Below the pieces are notes generated by a model. The model saw only the letters and a list, made by a program, of their open reading frames with translations, was not told the DNA's origin and ran no database searches. Position numbers and translations under genes: made by a program. A stretch of DNA of 64,000 nucleotides from Caballeronia sp. Lep1P3 (GTDB taxonomy: Bacteria; Pseudomonadota; Gammaproteobacteria; Burkholderiales; Burkholderiaceae). The stretch spans positions 2,108,001-2,172,000 of the forward strand of contig NZ_CP084265.1 in assembly GCF_022879595.1 (NCBI RefSeq), read 5' to 3'. Each line of letters opens with the position of its first letter. The first letter of the stretch is position 1. This document shows positions 18,490 to 26,726 of the stretch, in pieces.

Positions 18490-18897
18490 ATGACGCATTT
18501 CAAGGTTCTCGCTGCCTCTTTCGCGCTTGCAGCGTTCGCCGCTTTGCCCGCGTCCGCGCAGACGCAACTGCCGCCCGGCCATCCGGCGACGCCGCAACTG
18601 CTCGCCGCCGAAGGCGTGATGACGAGCGCGAATTTGGCGCGCGGCGCGGCGGACATCTGTCATATCGATGCCGCGAAAGTCGCGCGTTTCAAGGACGCCG
18701 CGCGCGCCAACTTCACCGACGCGCCCGACTTCGATGCCGAATGGACGCTCGGCTACAGCCAGGCGCAGGCGGCCGTGGACCGCTTCGAGAAGCTCAAGAC
18801 GAGCAATCCCGTCGAGTACAGGAAGGAAATCGACGAGGCCTGTCCCGCGCTCAGCCGCGGCATCGACGAAGTCACGCAGCCCGCGCCCGCGCAGTAA
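18490..18897 (+). CDS. Exported hypothetical protein
   Basis: 135 residues with a clear Sec signal peptide (MTHFKVLAASFALAAFAAL, cleavage after ASAQ). The mature part is mostly helical and has two cysteines (DICHID and DEACPAL) that could form a disulfide. The ATG at 18490 is the only start that gives a normal signal peptide. Family not recognised; probably periplasmic. Confidence 0.6.
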   Translation: MTHFKVLAASFALAAFAALPASAQTQLPPGHPATPQLLAAEGVMTSANLARGAADICHIDAAKVARFKDAARANFTDAPDFDAEWTLGYSQAQAAVDRFEKLKTSNPVEYRKEIDEACPALSRGIDEVTQPAPAQ

Positions 18898-19062
18898 CGT
18901 CGCCGCGCTACAAGCATGCCGACCCGCTGAATTCGGGGGCGGATGCTACACTCGATCGACCACCCCGGCCCTGCCTGCCCAAAGCGTTTCGATGCCTCGG
19001 GCATGCTTGCTGCGCCGCTTCGCGCATTCAGCGACCAACGCTAACAAGGAGGCACGACTCTC

Positions 19063-19566
19063 ATGGCTGATTTCCGCATCTGGTCCGATGAGTTTCCGGC
19101 GAACGGGTTTCTGACCCGCGCCCACGAGTTTGACATGCAAGCCTTCGGCGCGTCGGGCGAAAACATATCGCCCGCGCTGCAGTGGGAGGCGCCGCCCGCC
19201 GAAACGAAGAGCTTCGCGCTCACCGTCTACGATCCGGACGCGCCCACCGGCAGCGGCTTCTGGCACTGGGTCGTCGTGAACATTCCGGCCGACGCGCGCT
19301 CGCTGCCGCGCAACGCGGGCAAGGCGGACGGCAGCCTGCTGCCGGCTGGCGCGCTGCAACTGCGCAACGACTACGGCACGGTTGGCTTCGGCGGCGCGGC
19401 GCCCCCGCGCGGTGACAAGCCGCATCGCTACATCTTCCGCATTCACGCGCTGCAGGCCGAAAAGCTCCCGCTCGATCCGACCGCGACGAACGCCGTCGCG
19501 CGCTTCATGACGCATCTGAACGAGATCGACTCGGCGACCTACACGGGCCTCTACGAACTCAAGTAA
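19063..19566 (+). CDS. YbhB/YbcL-type PEBP (Raf-kinase-inhibitor-like) protein
   Basis: 167 residues. Family motifs are SPALQWEAPPAETKSFALTV, the DPDAPTG ligand-pocket motif followed by FWHWVVVNIP, and GAAPPRGDKPHRY. Bacterial members are small cytoplasmic or periplasmic proteins with a conserved anion-binding pocket and no settled function. There is no signal peptide. AGGAGG lies ten bases before the ATG. Confidence 0.9.
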   Translation: MADFRIWSDEFPANGFLTRAHEFDMQAFGASGENISPALQWEAPPAETKSFALTVYDPDAPTGSGFWHWVVVNIPADARSLPRNAGKADGSLLPAGALQLRNDYGTVGFGGAAPPRGDKPHRYIFRIHALQAEKLPLDPTATNAVARFMTHLNEIDSATYTGLYELK

Positions 19567-19575
19567 GGCGCAAAG

Positions 19576-19602
19576 GGCCGCGCGTTTGCGCGCGGCCATC
19601 TT
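19576..19602 (+). terminator. Probable terminator after the PEBP gene
   Basis: GGCCGCGCG and CGCGCGGCC pair with a TTTG loop ten bases after the stop; the following ATCTT is a poor U-tract. Confidence 0.5.
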
Positions 19603-19690
19603 CGCGCCCCGTCTCGCGGCGTGAGCCTTCCAAGCGATTTGAAAACGGCGCGTCATACAATGCGCCGCCTCGCCACTCTCAGCCGCACCG

Positions 19691-21058
19691 ATGGATTCCG
19701 ACCAGGGCCTTCCCCTTCCTCAACGATACTGGGCCGTCGCGGTCGTCGCGCTCGGCATCACGCTCGCCGTGCTCGACGGCGCGATCGCCAACGTCGCGCT
19801 GCCGACCATCGCGCGCAATCTCTCGGCGTCGCCGGCCGATTCGATCTGGGTCGTCAACGCGTATCAGCTCGCCGTCACCATTTCGCTGCTGCCGCTCGCC
19901 TCGCTCGGCGATCGCATCGGCTATCGCCGCGTGTATATGGCGGGGCTGGCGCTCTTCACGGTCTCGTCGCTCGCGTGCGCGCTGTCGGGATCGCTCGTCG
20001 GGCTCACCGTGGCGCGCGTCGTGCAGGGCTTCGGCGCGGCCGGGATCATGAGCGTGAACACGGCCATCGTGCGCATCATCTATCCGCACAAGTTGCTGGG
20101 ACGCGGCGTGAGCATCAACGCCAGCGTCGTCGCCATTTCGTCGGTGATCGGGCCGACGGTCGCCTCGGGCGTGCTGGCCGTCGCGCCGTGGCCGTGGCTT
20201 TTCGCGATCAATGTGCCCATCGGCCTCGCCGCGTTCGCCATCGGCGCGAAGGCGCTGCCGCGCACGCCGGGGCATCGGCAGCCTTACGACTACGTGAGCG
20301 CGGTGCTCAATGCGCTGTTCTTCGGCATCGCGATCGTCGCCGTCGATGGCCTCGGGCACGGCGAGCATCGCCCGTTCGTGATCGGCGAGTTCATCGTGAC
20401 GGCCGTCATCGGATACTTCTTCGTGCGCCGGCAATTGACGCAGACCGCGCCGCTCTTGCCGATCGACCTCATGCGCATTCCGGTGTTCGCGCTGTCCATC
20501 GGGACGTCGGTGTGTTCGTTCTGCGCGCAGATGCTCGCGTTCGTGTCGCTGCCGTTCCTGCTGCAAAACGGCTATGGCATGAGCCAGGTCGAAACCGGCT
20601 TTCTGATGACGCCGTGGCCGCTCGTCATCGTGTTCGTCGCGCCCATCGCGGGCATGCTCGCGGACCGCTACTCGGCGGGGCTGCTCGGCGGCATCGGGCT
20701 CGCGATCCTGACCGTCGGCCTCGCGCTGATGGCAACGGTCGGCGCGCATCCGTCGGTGGTCGATATCGCGTGGCGCATGGCCGTGTGCGGCCTCGGATTC
20801 GGCCTCTTCCAGTCGCCGAACAATCGTCAGATGCTCTCGTCCGCGCCGCGTCATCGCAGCGGCGGCGCGAGCGGCATGCTCGGCACCGCGCGTCTCACCG
20901 GGCAGACGCTCGGCGCGGCGCTCGTCGCGCTGATCTTCGGCGTCGAGCCGCAGCGCGGCGCGGTCATCGCGCTCGGGGTCGCGGCGGGATTCGCGGCGGT
21001 CGCTGCGGTGGTCAGCATGCTGCGGCTCACGGGCAAGCGCAGCGTGGAGACGGCTTGA
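19691..21058 (+). CDS. MFS exporter, DHA2-type
   Basis: 455 residues, predicted 12-14 helices. LDGAIANVALPTIA in the first helix is the DHA2 drug:H+ antiporter motif (LDxTIVNVALP), DRIGYRRVY is motif A, and GPTVASGVLA resembles the antiporter motif C. The substrate is unknown; EmrB-like exporters often move hydrophobic drugs or aromatic compounds. The last 18 codons (VSMLRLTGKRSVETA-stop) are repeated four more times downstream as part of a tandem array, so the natural 3' end may have been affected. Confidence 0.85.
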   Translation: MDSDQGLPLPQRYWAVAVVALGITLAVLDGAIANVALPTIARNLSASPADSIWVVNAYQLAVTISLLPLASLGDRIGYRRVYMAGLALFTVSSLACALSGSLVGLTVARVVQGFGAAGIMSVNTAIVRIIYPHKLLGRGVSINASVVAISSVIGPTVASGVLAVAPWPWLFAINVPIGLAAFAIGAKALPRTPGHRQPYDYVSAVLNALFFGIAIVAVDGLGHGEHRPFVIGEFIVTAVIGYFFVRRQLTQTAPLLPIDLMRIPVFALSIGTSVCSFCAQMLAFVSLPFLLQNGYGMSQVETGFLMTPWPLVIVFVAPIAGMLADRYSAGLLGGIGLAILTVGLALMATVGAHPSVVDIAWRMAVCGLGFGLFQSPNNRQMLSSAPRHRSGGASGMLGTARLTGQTLGAALVALIFGVEPQRGAVIALGVAAGFAAVAAVVSMLRLTGKRSVETA

Positions 21059-21627
21059 GGGCGTAGCCGGCGTGCTGTTGTATGCGCGTCATGACGCGGC
21101 TCGCTTCATCGCTGCGGCGGGCGCGGCTGTCGTCAGCATGCTGCGGCTCACGGGCAAGCGCAGAGTGGAGACGGCTAGAGGGCGTAGCCGGCGCGCTGTT
21201 GCATGCGCGTCATGACGCGGCTCGCTTCATCCCTGCGGCGGGCGCGGCTGTCGTCAGCATGCTGCGGCTCGCGCGCGAGCGCAGCGTGGAGACGGCTTGA
21301 GGCGTAGTCGGCGCGTTGTTGCATGCGTTTTTATGCGCAGCCGCCTGTCATGACGCGGCTCGCTTCATCGCCGCGGCGGTCGCGGCTGTCGTCAGCATGC
21401 TGCGGCTCACGCGCAAGCGCAGCGTGGAGACGGCTTGAGGGCGTAGCAGGCGTGCTGTTGTATGCGCGTCATGACGCGCCTCGCTTCATCGCTGCGGCGG
21501 GCGCGGCTGTCGTCAGCATGCTGCGGCTCACGAGCAAGCGCAGCGTGGAGACGACTTCAGGGCGTAGCGGGCGCGCTGTTGCATGCGCGTCATGACGCGC
21601 CTCGCTTCATCGCTATGGCGGGCGCGG
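21011..21627 (+). repeat. 121-bp tandem repeat derived from the exporter gene's 3' end
   Basis: The sequence from GTCAGCATGCTGCGGCTC recurs at 21011 (inside the gene), 21132, 21253, 21391 and 21512: three periods of 121 bp and one of 138 bp (a 17-bp insertion near 21330). A sixth, partial unit ends near 21627. Each unit holds the last exporter codons, the stop region and about 70 bp of downstream sequence, including the palindrome CGCGTCATGACGCG in most copies (first at 21085-21098). Copies differ at a few positions; some have lost the stop. Confidence 0.95.
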
Positions 21628-21750
21628 AACGTCGACCTGAGACAGCAGAGCTCCGCCACGCGCATGCGCGAGCCGCACCGTTCCCCCTAAGCGCGAACGC
21701 TGAACTCGCCGTCGCGCGAAGTCTTAGAACCGCCCGCTCACACATTCTTT

Positions 21751-21765
21751 GGGCACACACCTTGC
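21751..21765 (+). promoter_or_regulatory. Candidate sigma-54 promoter for the PfpI operon
   Basis: GGGCACACACCTTGC matches TGGCAC-N5-TTGC at nine of ten positions with exact GG-N10-GC spacing, about 78 bp before the ATG of the PfpI gene. Confidence 0.7.
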
Positions 21766-21842
21766 TACCGCTTCGAGCGTGAATCCGCGCGTGCGTCCTC
21801 GCGCGAACCATCCGAAACGAGCAACGAAAAAGGAGTGTGTTC

Positions 21843-22394
21843 ATGCCAACTTCCCTCGACGGCTTCAAGGTAGCGATCCTCGCGGTGGACGGTTTCGAGC
21901 AGGCGGAACTCGTCGAGCCGCAGCGCGCGCTGAAGGAAGCCGGCGCGCAGGTCGACGTCGTTTCGCAGAAGCCCGGCCAGATTCAGGGCTTCCAGCACGT
22001 CGACAAAGGCGACAAGGTCGATGTCGATCGCACGCTCGACGAAGCGACCGCCGCCGACTACGACGCCGTCGTGCTGCCGGGCGGCGTCGTCAACGGCGAC
22101 GCGATCCGGCTCGACGCGAAGGCGCAGGCTTTCGTGAAGGAAGCCGATCGCGCGAAGAAGCCCATCGCGGTGATCTGTCACGGCGGCTGGCTGCCGATCT
22201 CGGCGGGCATCGTCGCGGGCCGCACGATGACGAGCTGGCCGAGCCTTCAGGACGACGTGCGCAACGCGGGCGGCACCTGGGTCGATCAGGAAGTGCAGAT
22301 CGACGGCAATCTCATCACGAGCCGCAAGCCCGACGATCTCCCCGCGTTCAATCAGGCGCTCATCGAAGCCATCGCCACGTCGCGCGCAGCCTGA
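21843..22394 (+). CDS. PfpI/DJ-1 family protein (type 1 glutamine-amidotransferase fold)
   Basis: 183 residues. The nucleophile elbow is ICHGGW (cysteine near residue 113), with VVLPGGVVNGD upstream and an acidic residue in VDGFEQAELVEP forming the usual Cys-Glu arrangement. Family members act as deglycases, chaperones or proteases under stress; the specific activity is not readable. ATG 21843 is preferred over an upstream GTG because AGGAG lies seven bases before it. First gene of a four-gene unit with DUF4142, DUF1488 and a glycine-zipper protein. Confidence 0.88.
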   Translation: MPTSLDGFKVAILAVDGFEQAELVEPQRALKEAGAQVDVVSQKPGQIQGFQHVDKGDKVDVDRTLDEATAADYDAVVLPGGVVNGDAIRLDAKAQAFVKEADRAKKPIAVICHGGWLPISAGIVAGRTMTSWPSLQDDVRNAGGTWVDQEVQIDGNLITSRKPDDLPAFNQALIEAIATSRAA

Positions 22395-22448
22395 AACGCC
22401 GCGCCGCAAAAACGAGCCGTTTCCGACCCACGAACCGGAGCCACGCCG

Positions 22449-23036
22449 ATGCCACGCGTTCCGCTCTCTTCGCCGATGGCCGCGCGCCGCGTCGCCGCCC
22501 TTTCGCTCGCGTCGCTCGCGGCGCTCGCCGTCTGCGCACACGCGCAAAGCGAGGACAAGGCAGCGGCGGACGCGAGGCCATACACCGAGCAGTCGCAAAA
22601 GCTCTCGAGCGCCGATCAGCAGTTCATTCAGGATGCCGGCACGGCGGGCGCGACCGAAATCGCGGCGAGCAAGCTCGCGCTCGCGCGCTCCGGCGACAAG
22701 CAGGTGAAGGAGTTCGCACAGCGAATGATCGCGGACCACGCGAAGCTCGCGCGCAACCTCGATGTCATCGCCAAGCGCCACGGCATCACCGCGCCGCCGG
22801 GCGCCGATTCGTCGGTCACGGGCAGTCTGCAAAATCTTCAGGGAGCCGAATTCGACAAGGCCTATATTGAGAAAGTCGCGCTGGCGGCGCATCAGAAGGC
22901 TGTCGAGCTTTTCGCGAACGAAAGCGAGAAAGGCAACGATGCCGCGCTGAAAGCGGCGGCGGCGAAAGCGCTGCCGATCCTGCGTCATCACTACGCAATG
23001 GCGCAGCAACTCGCCCGCGCGAAGGCAGCGTCATAA
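22449..23036 (+). CDS. DUF4142 periplasmic protein
   Basis: 195 residues with an N-terminal signal peptide ending near CAHAQ and a four-helix DUF4142 domain (SSADQQFIQDAGTAGATEI, KEFAQRMIADHAKLARNL). DUF4142 is a ferritin-like bundle seen in stress-linked periplasmic proteins of proteobacteria; no catalytic residues are evident. It lies 54 bp after the PfpI gene. Confidence 0.85.
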   Translation: MPRVPLSSPMAARRVAALSLASLAALAVCAHAQSEDKAAADARPYTEQSQKLSSADQQFIQDAGTAGATEIAASKLALARSGDKQVKEFAQRMIADHAKLARNLDVIAKRHGITAPPGADSSVTGSLQNLQGAEFDKAYIEKVALAAHQKAVELFANESEKGNDAALKAAAAKALPILRHHYAMAQQLARAKAAS

Positions 23037-23119
23037 ATGCACTCCATCTTCCCGACCGCGTGGCCGGCGCCGCTTCCCGCGCGAACGCCAGCCCCCGTCC
23101 GGCTTATGAGGACTCGACC

Positions 23120-23407
23120 ATGCACATCACGTTTTCGGACCACCCGCCCGTCTACGACGGCGACGACCTCGCGATTCACTTCACCGCGCTCGTCGACGGA
23201 GAGGCGGTCGTCTGCTCGATCAGCGCGGAGGCGCTGGAAGATCACTTCGGCGCGCATTCGCCGCGCGAGGAAGACTTGCTCCCGGCCTTCGAAAGCGGCG
23301 CGGCGCGCATCCGCGCGGTCTGCGCCGAAGCGCTCGACGACAACGGCGGCCAGCCGGTCGTGCTGCGCAGCGGGCTTTTCCGCGTGGCCGGCATGGAACC
23401 GGAATGA
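23120..23407 (+). CDS. DUF1488 family protein
   Basis: 95 residues, MHITFSDHPPVYDGDDLAIHF at the start and a small alpha/beta layout (FTALVDGEAVVCSISAEAL) that fits DUF1488. No catalytic motif. Gap of 83 bp to the DUF4142 gene and 76 bp to the next. Confidence 0.75.
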   Translation: MHITFSDHPPVYDGDDLAIHFTALVDGEAVVCSISAEALEDHFGAHSPREEDLLPAFESGAARIRAVCAEALDDNGGQPVVLRSGLFRVAGMEPE

Positions 23408-23483
23408 GCGCGGCACCGACGAAACGCCCGCGCCCATCGGCGCGCGGGCAATCCACGCAACCGACATCAAAAAAGGAGGGAAC

Positions 23484-24059
23484 ATGTCCCTGATCATTGC
23501 GGGCCGCTTCCAGACTTTTCCGGCCGCCGAGACGGCCGCACAGCGGCTTTTCGCGGCCGGCTTCGTCGAGGAGGACGTGACGCTCTTCTTCGTGAATCCG
23601 AGCGGACAGCACGCGCGCTTTCCGATCGGCGGCGACGTTCACACCGACAAGGGCGCGGGCGCCGCGCCCAAAGGCGCCGGCAAGGGCGTCACGATCGGCG
23701 CGGTGATAGGCGCCGTCATCGGGGCGGCGATTTTCGCGGTGTTCAAGGCGCCGCTGCTCGTGTCGGTCGTTGCGGCCGGCGTCGGGGCGTACATCGGCTC
23801 GCTCGCGGGCGCGATGTCGCATACGAAGAAGAAGCCCGATTCGCCCGGGCAAGCCGAGGAACCGACGCGGCACGCGGGCGTGCTCGTGGCCGTGCACGTA
23901 TCGCCGGAAACGTATGACCGCGCGGCGTCGATCCTGCGCGAAGCGGGCGGCCTCGATATCGAACGCGCGTCCGGCCGCTGGAAACAGGGCCGCTGGAGCG
24001 ACTTCGATCCGCTCAAGCCGCCGCAGCCCGTCGATCAATACGCGCAGCCGCGTGCGTGA
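23484..24059 (+). CDS. Glycine-zipper membrane protein
   Basis: 191 residues. An N-terminal alpha/beta segment (RFQTFPAAETAAQRLFAAGF) resembles heat-shock-associated DUF-type domains, followed by two glycine-rich membrane segments with GxxxG repeats (GAVIGAVIGAAIFAVF and VVAAGVGAYIGSLAG, residues about 68-110) and a soluble tail. GGAGGG precedes the ATG. Likely a stress-induced inner-membrane protein; function unknown. Confidence 0.7.
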   Translation: MSLIIAGRFQTFPAAETAAQRLFAAGFVEEDVTLFFVNPSGQHARFPIGGDVHTDKGAGAAPKGAGKGVTIGAVIGAVIGAAIFAVFKAPLLVSVVAAGVGAYIGSLAGAMSHTKKKPDSPGQAEEPTRHAGVLVAVHVSPETYDRAASILREAGGLDIERASGRWKQGRWSDFDPLKPPQPVDQYAQPRA

Positions 24060-24082
24060 CCGGGTTTTGGCCGGTGCAAGAA

Positions 24083-24113
24083 AAAAAGCGCCCGTTTTCG
24101 ACGGGCGCTTTTT
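24083..24113. terminator. Bidirectional intrinsic terminator
   Basis: A 13-bp perfect inverted repeat (A5-GCGCCCGT / ACGGGCGC-T5, loop TTTCG) 24 bp after the glycine-zipper stop. Confidence 0.9.
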
Positions 24114-24265
24114 CGTTGTGAGGAGCTTGACCACGACCTGGCCGGCGAGCGTGCCGGTGACCGTCGCGTTCAGCCCGCACGCGAGCATGAGCGTCGCGAA
24201 CGCGATGCCCGCCAGTAAGTGCCGACAAGCGGCGCGATGAGCCGATGCGCGTTATTCAGCGCTGC
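24114..24265 (-). pseudogene. Remnant of an NRAMP (MntH-type) metal transporter gene
   Basis: On the minus strand one frame reads ALNNAHRLIAPLVGT and, after a frameshift near 24215, LAGIAFATLMLACGLNATV followed by TGTLAGQVVVKLL. This is the APLLG/ASGLSSTxxGTLAGQVVM block of NRAMP Mn/Fe transporters (a late helix pair). The rest of the gene is absent and the frame runs into the terminator. It is a decayed fragment. Confidence 0.65.
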
Positions 24266-24283
24266 CGAACATTGTCCGCGCCA

Positions 24284-24523
24284 TCACACCCACGGCCTCG
24301 CGATGCGCTTGGCCGCAGCGCCACCGCGCACCTCGCAGTCGGCGGGATGCAGCCGCGTATCGCCGATGCCATGCGGCGACGGCTCGCACATGCGGCTCAC
24401 GGTCGCCCGCTCGGGCGTGGTCCGATCGATGGTCTGTTCACGGAAATGCAGCGTGACCGCCGACGCGACGATCGCCACGAACATGAACAACTCGCGATTC
24501 GCGAGTGCGTTGAAGCGTTTCAT
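24284..24523 (-). CDS. Small hypothetical membrane-anchored protein
   Basis: 79 residues starting MKRFNALANRELFMFVAIVA: one N-terminal hydrophobic helix (about residues 11-24), then a polar tail. GGGAG lies before the ATG at 24523 and a weak -24/-12 element lies 67 bp upstream, which lends some support. Family not recognised. Confidence 0.45.
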   Translation of the reverse strand: MKRFNALANRELFMFVAIVASAVTLHFREQTIDRTTPERATVSRMCEPSPHGIGDTRLHPADCEVRGGAAAKRIARPWV

Positions 24524-24589
24524 GCATTCTCCCATTGCCTTGTCGTTGCGCCGCCCTGCGTGGAGCGGCGCTTGATGGCTGCGAGTCGA

Positions 24590-24604
24590 GCAAGCGCCAT
24601 GCCG
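24590..24604 (-). promoter_or_regulatory. Weak candidate sigma-54 promoter for the small gene at 24523
   Basis: Minus strand CGGCATGGCGCTTGC matches eight of ten consensus positions with correct spacing, about 67 bp before the start. Confidence 0.4.
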
Positions 24605-24622
24605 GTCCCCGACGCCTCGTCC

Positions 24623-24637
24623 GGGCACGCGGCGTGC
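24623..24637 (+). promoter_or_regulatory. Candidate sigma-54 promoter for the PA2169-type gene
   Basis: GGGCACGCGGCGTGC matches eight of ten positions (GGCACG and TGC kept) with exact spacing, 73 bp before the ATG at 24710. Confidence 0.55.
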
Positions 24638-24709
24638 AACTCAATCGTCAGGCGCGCTCCTCCATGCGAGGCCGCTTCCAGCAACTTGGTTACTAAAAGG
24701 AGGTATCAC

Positions 24710-25162
24710 ATGAGCACGAACGTCGTATCGGTACTGAACGATCTCGTCGAAACGTCGAAGGACGGTGAGAAGGGTTTCCTGAAGGCAGCCGAAGACACGC
24801 GTGACCCGAGCCTCAAGCTGCTGTTCCAGAACCGCGCCGAAGCCTGTGCGCAAGGCGCAATCGAATTGCAGAACATCGTGCAGCGTCTGGGCGGCAAGCC
24901 CGAAACGGGCGGCTCGATCTCGGGCGCGCTGCATCGCGGCTGGGTGGATATGAAATCGGCGGTAAGTAGTCAGACGGACCACGCGATTCTTGCCGAGTGC
25001 GAGCGCGGTGAGGACGCCGCGAAGAAGAACTATCGCCAGGCGCTCGACAAGGATCTGCCGGCCGATATCCGCGCCGTGGTCGAACGTCAGTATCAGGGCG
25101 TAATCGAGAACCACGACCGCATCCGCGAACTGCGCGATCAGTACGCAGCTGCGAAGTCCTAA
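24710..25162 (+). CDS. PA2169-type four-helix-bundle protein (DUF2383)
   Basis: 150 residues, all helical, with the family pattern LNDLVETSKDGEKGFLKAAED, an ILAECERGEDAAKKNY third helix and VERQYQGVIENHDRIREL. The fold is ferritin-like; acidic/histidine residues at the helices may bind a metal but the role is unknown. A perfect AAGGAGGT ribosome site suggests strong translation. Single-gene unit ending at a terminator at 25191. Confidence 0.9.
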   Translation: MSTNVVSVLNDLVETSKDGEKGFLKAAEDTRDPSLKLLFQNRAEACAQGAIELQNIVQRLGGKPETGGSISGALHRGWVDMKSAVSSQTDHAILAECERGEDAAKKNYRQALDKDLPADIRAVVERQYQGVIENHDRIRELRDQYAAAKS

Positions 25163-25190
25163 CGGCTAGAGCCGGCCAGCACCGCAACGA

Positions 25191-25217
25191 TCGCCGCCTT
25201 CGGGCGGCGATTTTTTT
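25191..25217 (+). terminator. Terminator of the PA2169-type gene
   Basis: TCGCCGCC-TTCG-GGCGGCGA followed by seven T, 29 bp after the stop. Confidence 0.92.
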
Positions 25218-25245
25218 GACGCGCATCGTTTCGGCCACCCAAACG

Positions 25246-25273
25246 AAAAACGGCCACTCGCGTGGCCGTTTTT
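25246..25273. terminator. Terminator of the small exported protein gene
   Basis: AAAAACGGCCAC and GTGGCCGTTTTT form a 12-bp stem; read leftward it ends the gene at 25293-25529. Confidence 0.88.
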
Positions 25274-25292
25274 GGTCGAGCAACCGCAACGC

Positions 25293-25529
25293 TCAGTGCG
25301 GCTGGCCCTTGTCGTTGGTGCCGAGCGACGAAGCCGCCGCCGCCGCCGAAGCGCCCTTCACCTTGTGCGACTTGTTCTGCTGATGCAGATACGTGCCCTT
25401 CTTCTTCGCCTGCGTGCCGGTGCTCGTGCCCGCGTCCGTGCCTGCCGCGTCGGAGGCCGCCTGCGCGAACGCCGTCGTCGAGAACGCAAGCGCCAGTGCG
25501 CCAATCAATGCCATCTTCTTCGTCTTCAT
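25293..25529 (-). CDS. Small exported protein, Lys/Gln-rich
   Basis: 78 residues with a signal peptide (MKTKKMALIGALALAFSTT, cleavage after AFAQ) and a short basic, low-complexity mature part (KKKGTYLHQQNKSHKVKG). The ATG at 25529 follows AAAGGAGCTC. Family not recognised; probably a periplasmic stress peptide. The 306 bp between this gene and the BON gene contain no further supported gene. Confidence 0.65.
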   Translation of the reverse strand: MKTKKMALIGALALAFSTTAFAQAASDAAGTDAGTSTGTQAKKKGTYLHQQNKSHKVKGASAAAAASSLGTNDKGQPH

Positions 25530-25835
25530 CAAGAGCTCCTTTTGCCGGGGCCTTCGAGCGCCATGACGACGCTTCGTGAGCCACCTGTGAGTAACGACCT
25601 TGATCGGCCGTCCTTCGTTTTTAAGGTTTCAAAGATGCTGCGAGGTGATGCAAGCGCTGCTTCAAGGCTTCGGCACGACGCGGCGACAAGGCGCCGCCGC
25701 ATGTGCAAACCCGCGCCCGAAACCCGTTGCATCGCCGATGCGACGATGCGCCGAATCCCTGCGCGGGTTCCTTGCCGCCGTGACCGCGGCCCGCTCGAGC
25801 AGGCCGGGCATACGAACTATGCCATCACTTTCCTG

Positions 25836-26198
25836 TTACTTGGCAGCAATTTTCAGGTGGTTCTTCACGGATGCAACACCCGACACTTCCTTGACGACCT
25901 GCTCCGCATTCGACTTTTCTTCCGCCGACGGCACCGTGCCGGTCAGCGAAACGACGCCGCCGCGCGTCTTGACGTGGATGTGCGTGGACGTGACGTTCTT
26001 CGCGCTCAGCAGTTCGGCCTTCACCTTGGTCGTGACCGTGCCGTCATCGACCTTTTGGCCAACGGCATCCATCTTCTGGCCGACCGTCGAACCGGAATCC
26101 GACGAGGACGAGTTCGAGTTGGTCTGCGCGCTCGCGCCCAGCGCAAACACCATGCACGCGATACCGCCGGCTGCTTTGAGAAGTTGAGTCGTCTTCAT
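25836..26198 (-). CDS. BON-domain periplasmic protein (OsmY-like)
   Basis: 120 residues: signal peptide to about residue 24 (ALGASAQ), a serine/asparagine-rich linker, and one BON domain (VTTKVKAELLSAKNV to EVSGVASVKNHLKI) with the central glycine motif TRGGVVSLTGTV. BON domains bind phospholipids; OsmY-type proteins protect the envelope under osmotic stress. AAGGAG precedes the ATG at 26198. A -24/-12 element lies 180 bp upstream. Confidence 0.88.
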   Translation of the reverse strand: MKTTQLLKAAGGIACMVFALGASAQTNSNSSSSDSGSTVGQKMDAVGQKVDDGTVTTKVKAELLSAKNVTSTHIHVKTRGGVVSLTGTVPSAEEKSNAEQVVKEVSGVASVKNHLKIAAK

Positions 26199-26657
26199 GG
26201 AATACTCCTTATTTTCGGTTTTGATGTCGCGCGCCCCGGTCATCGTCGCGCGTATCGCGACGTGGATGAGGCGCCTCGCTCTTCCTGCTTATCGTGTTGC
26301 CTAAGGTGTTGCCTAAGTTGCATTCGCGTCCCGCGTTCCGCGTTCCCGACGCAGCGCGAGTCGCCCCGACCGTACCGCAACTTGCGTGCCGGACCCGTCG
26401 CGCTCGCGCGCTTGAGCGGGACTGCGTGCGTATCCGCACGCGCTGCGAACCCCTTGCACGCACGCGCCCCGGCGCTTTCGCCGGTGCGTGGCAGCGGCGC
26501 GCCGCAGCGTCGCGAAAGCCCGGCGCGGCAAGGCGCGCGCGGCGCGGTGCTTTTGTCTGAGTCCGTGTAAAAAGTGCGCGAAAGGAGACCTCCGCAGGCG
26601 CGGATTCGCGCCACACGGCAACAAAAAACGTAGATAGCTTATGACTTTAGCCGAACA
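26199..26657. other. Long divergent intergenic region between the BON gene and rpoN
   Basis: No supported gene in about 530 bp up to 26726. It holds a 12-bp tandem direct repeat (GTGTTGCCTAAG at 26294-26305 and 26306-26317) and two oppositely oriented -24/-12 elements (26377-26391 and 26658-26672). The space is large enough for activator binding sites. Confidence 0.6.
26377..26391 (-). promoter_or_regulatory. Candidate sigma-54 promoter facing the BON gene
   Basis: Minus strand CGGCACGCAAGTTGC matches nine of ten consensus positions with exact spacing. The leader to the BON start is long (about 180 bp). Confidence 0.6.
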
Positions 26658-26672
26658 TGGCACAGCTGTTGC
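26658..26672 (+). promoter_or_regulatory. Perfect -24/-12 element upstream of rpoN
   Basis: TGGCACAGCTGTTGC matches TGGCAC-N5-TTGC at all ten positions, 55 bp before the rpoN ATG. Sigma-54 would therefore transcribe its own gene. Confidence 0.8.
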
Positions 26673-26726
26673 TTATGTGGTCGGACACACATCGACCACG
26701 TCCAGAACATCGAGGATCAGCACGCA

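Noticed and set aside
18999..19013. GGGCATGCTTGCTGC upstream of the PEBP gene as a sigma-54 promoter
   Set aside because: Only seven of ten consensus positions; could arise by chance in GC-rich sequence.
21082..21782. Short open frames through the 121-bp repeats as real genes
   Set aside because: They are by-products of the duplicated exporter tail without ribosome sites.
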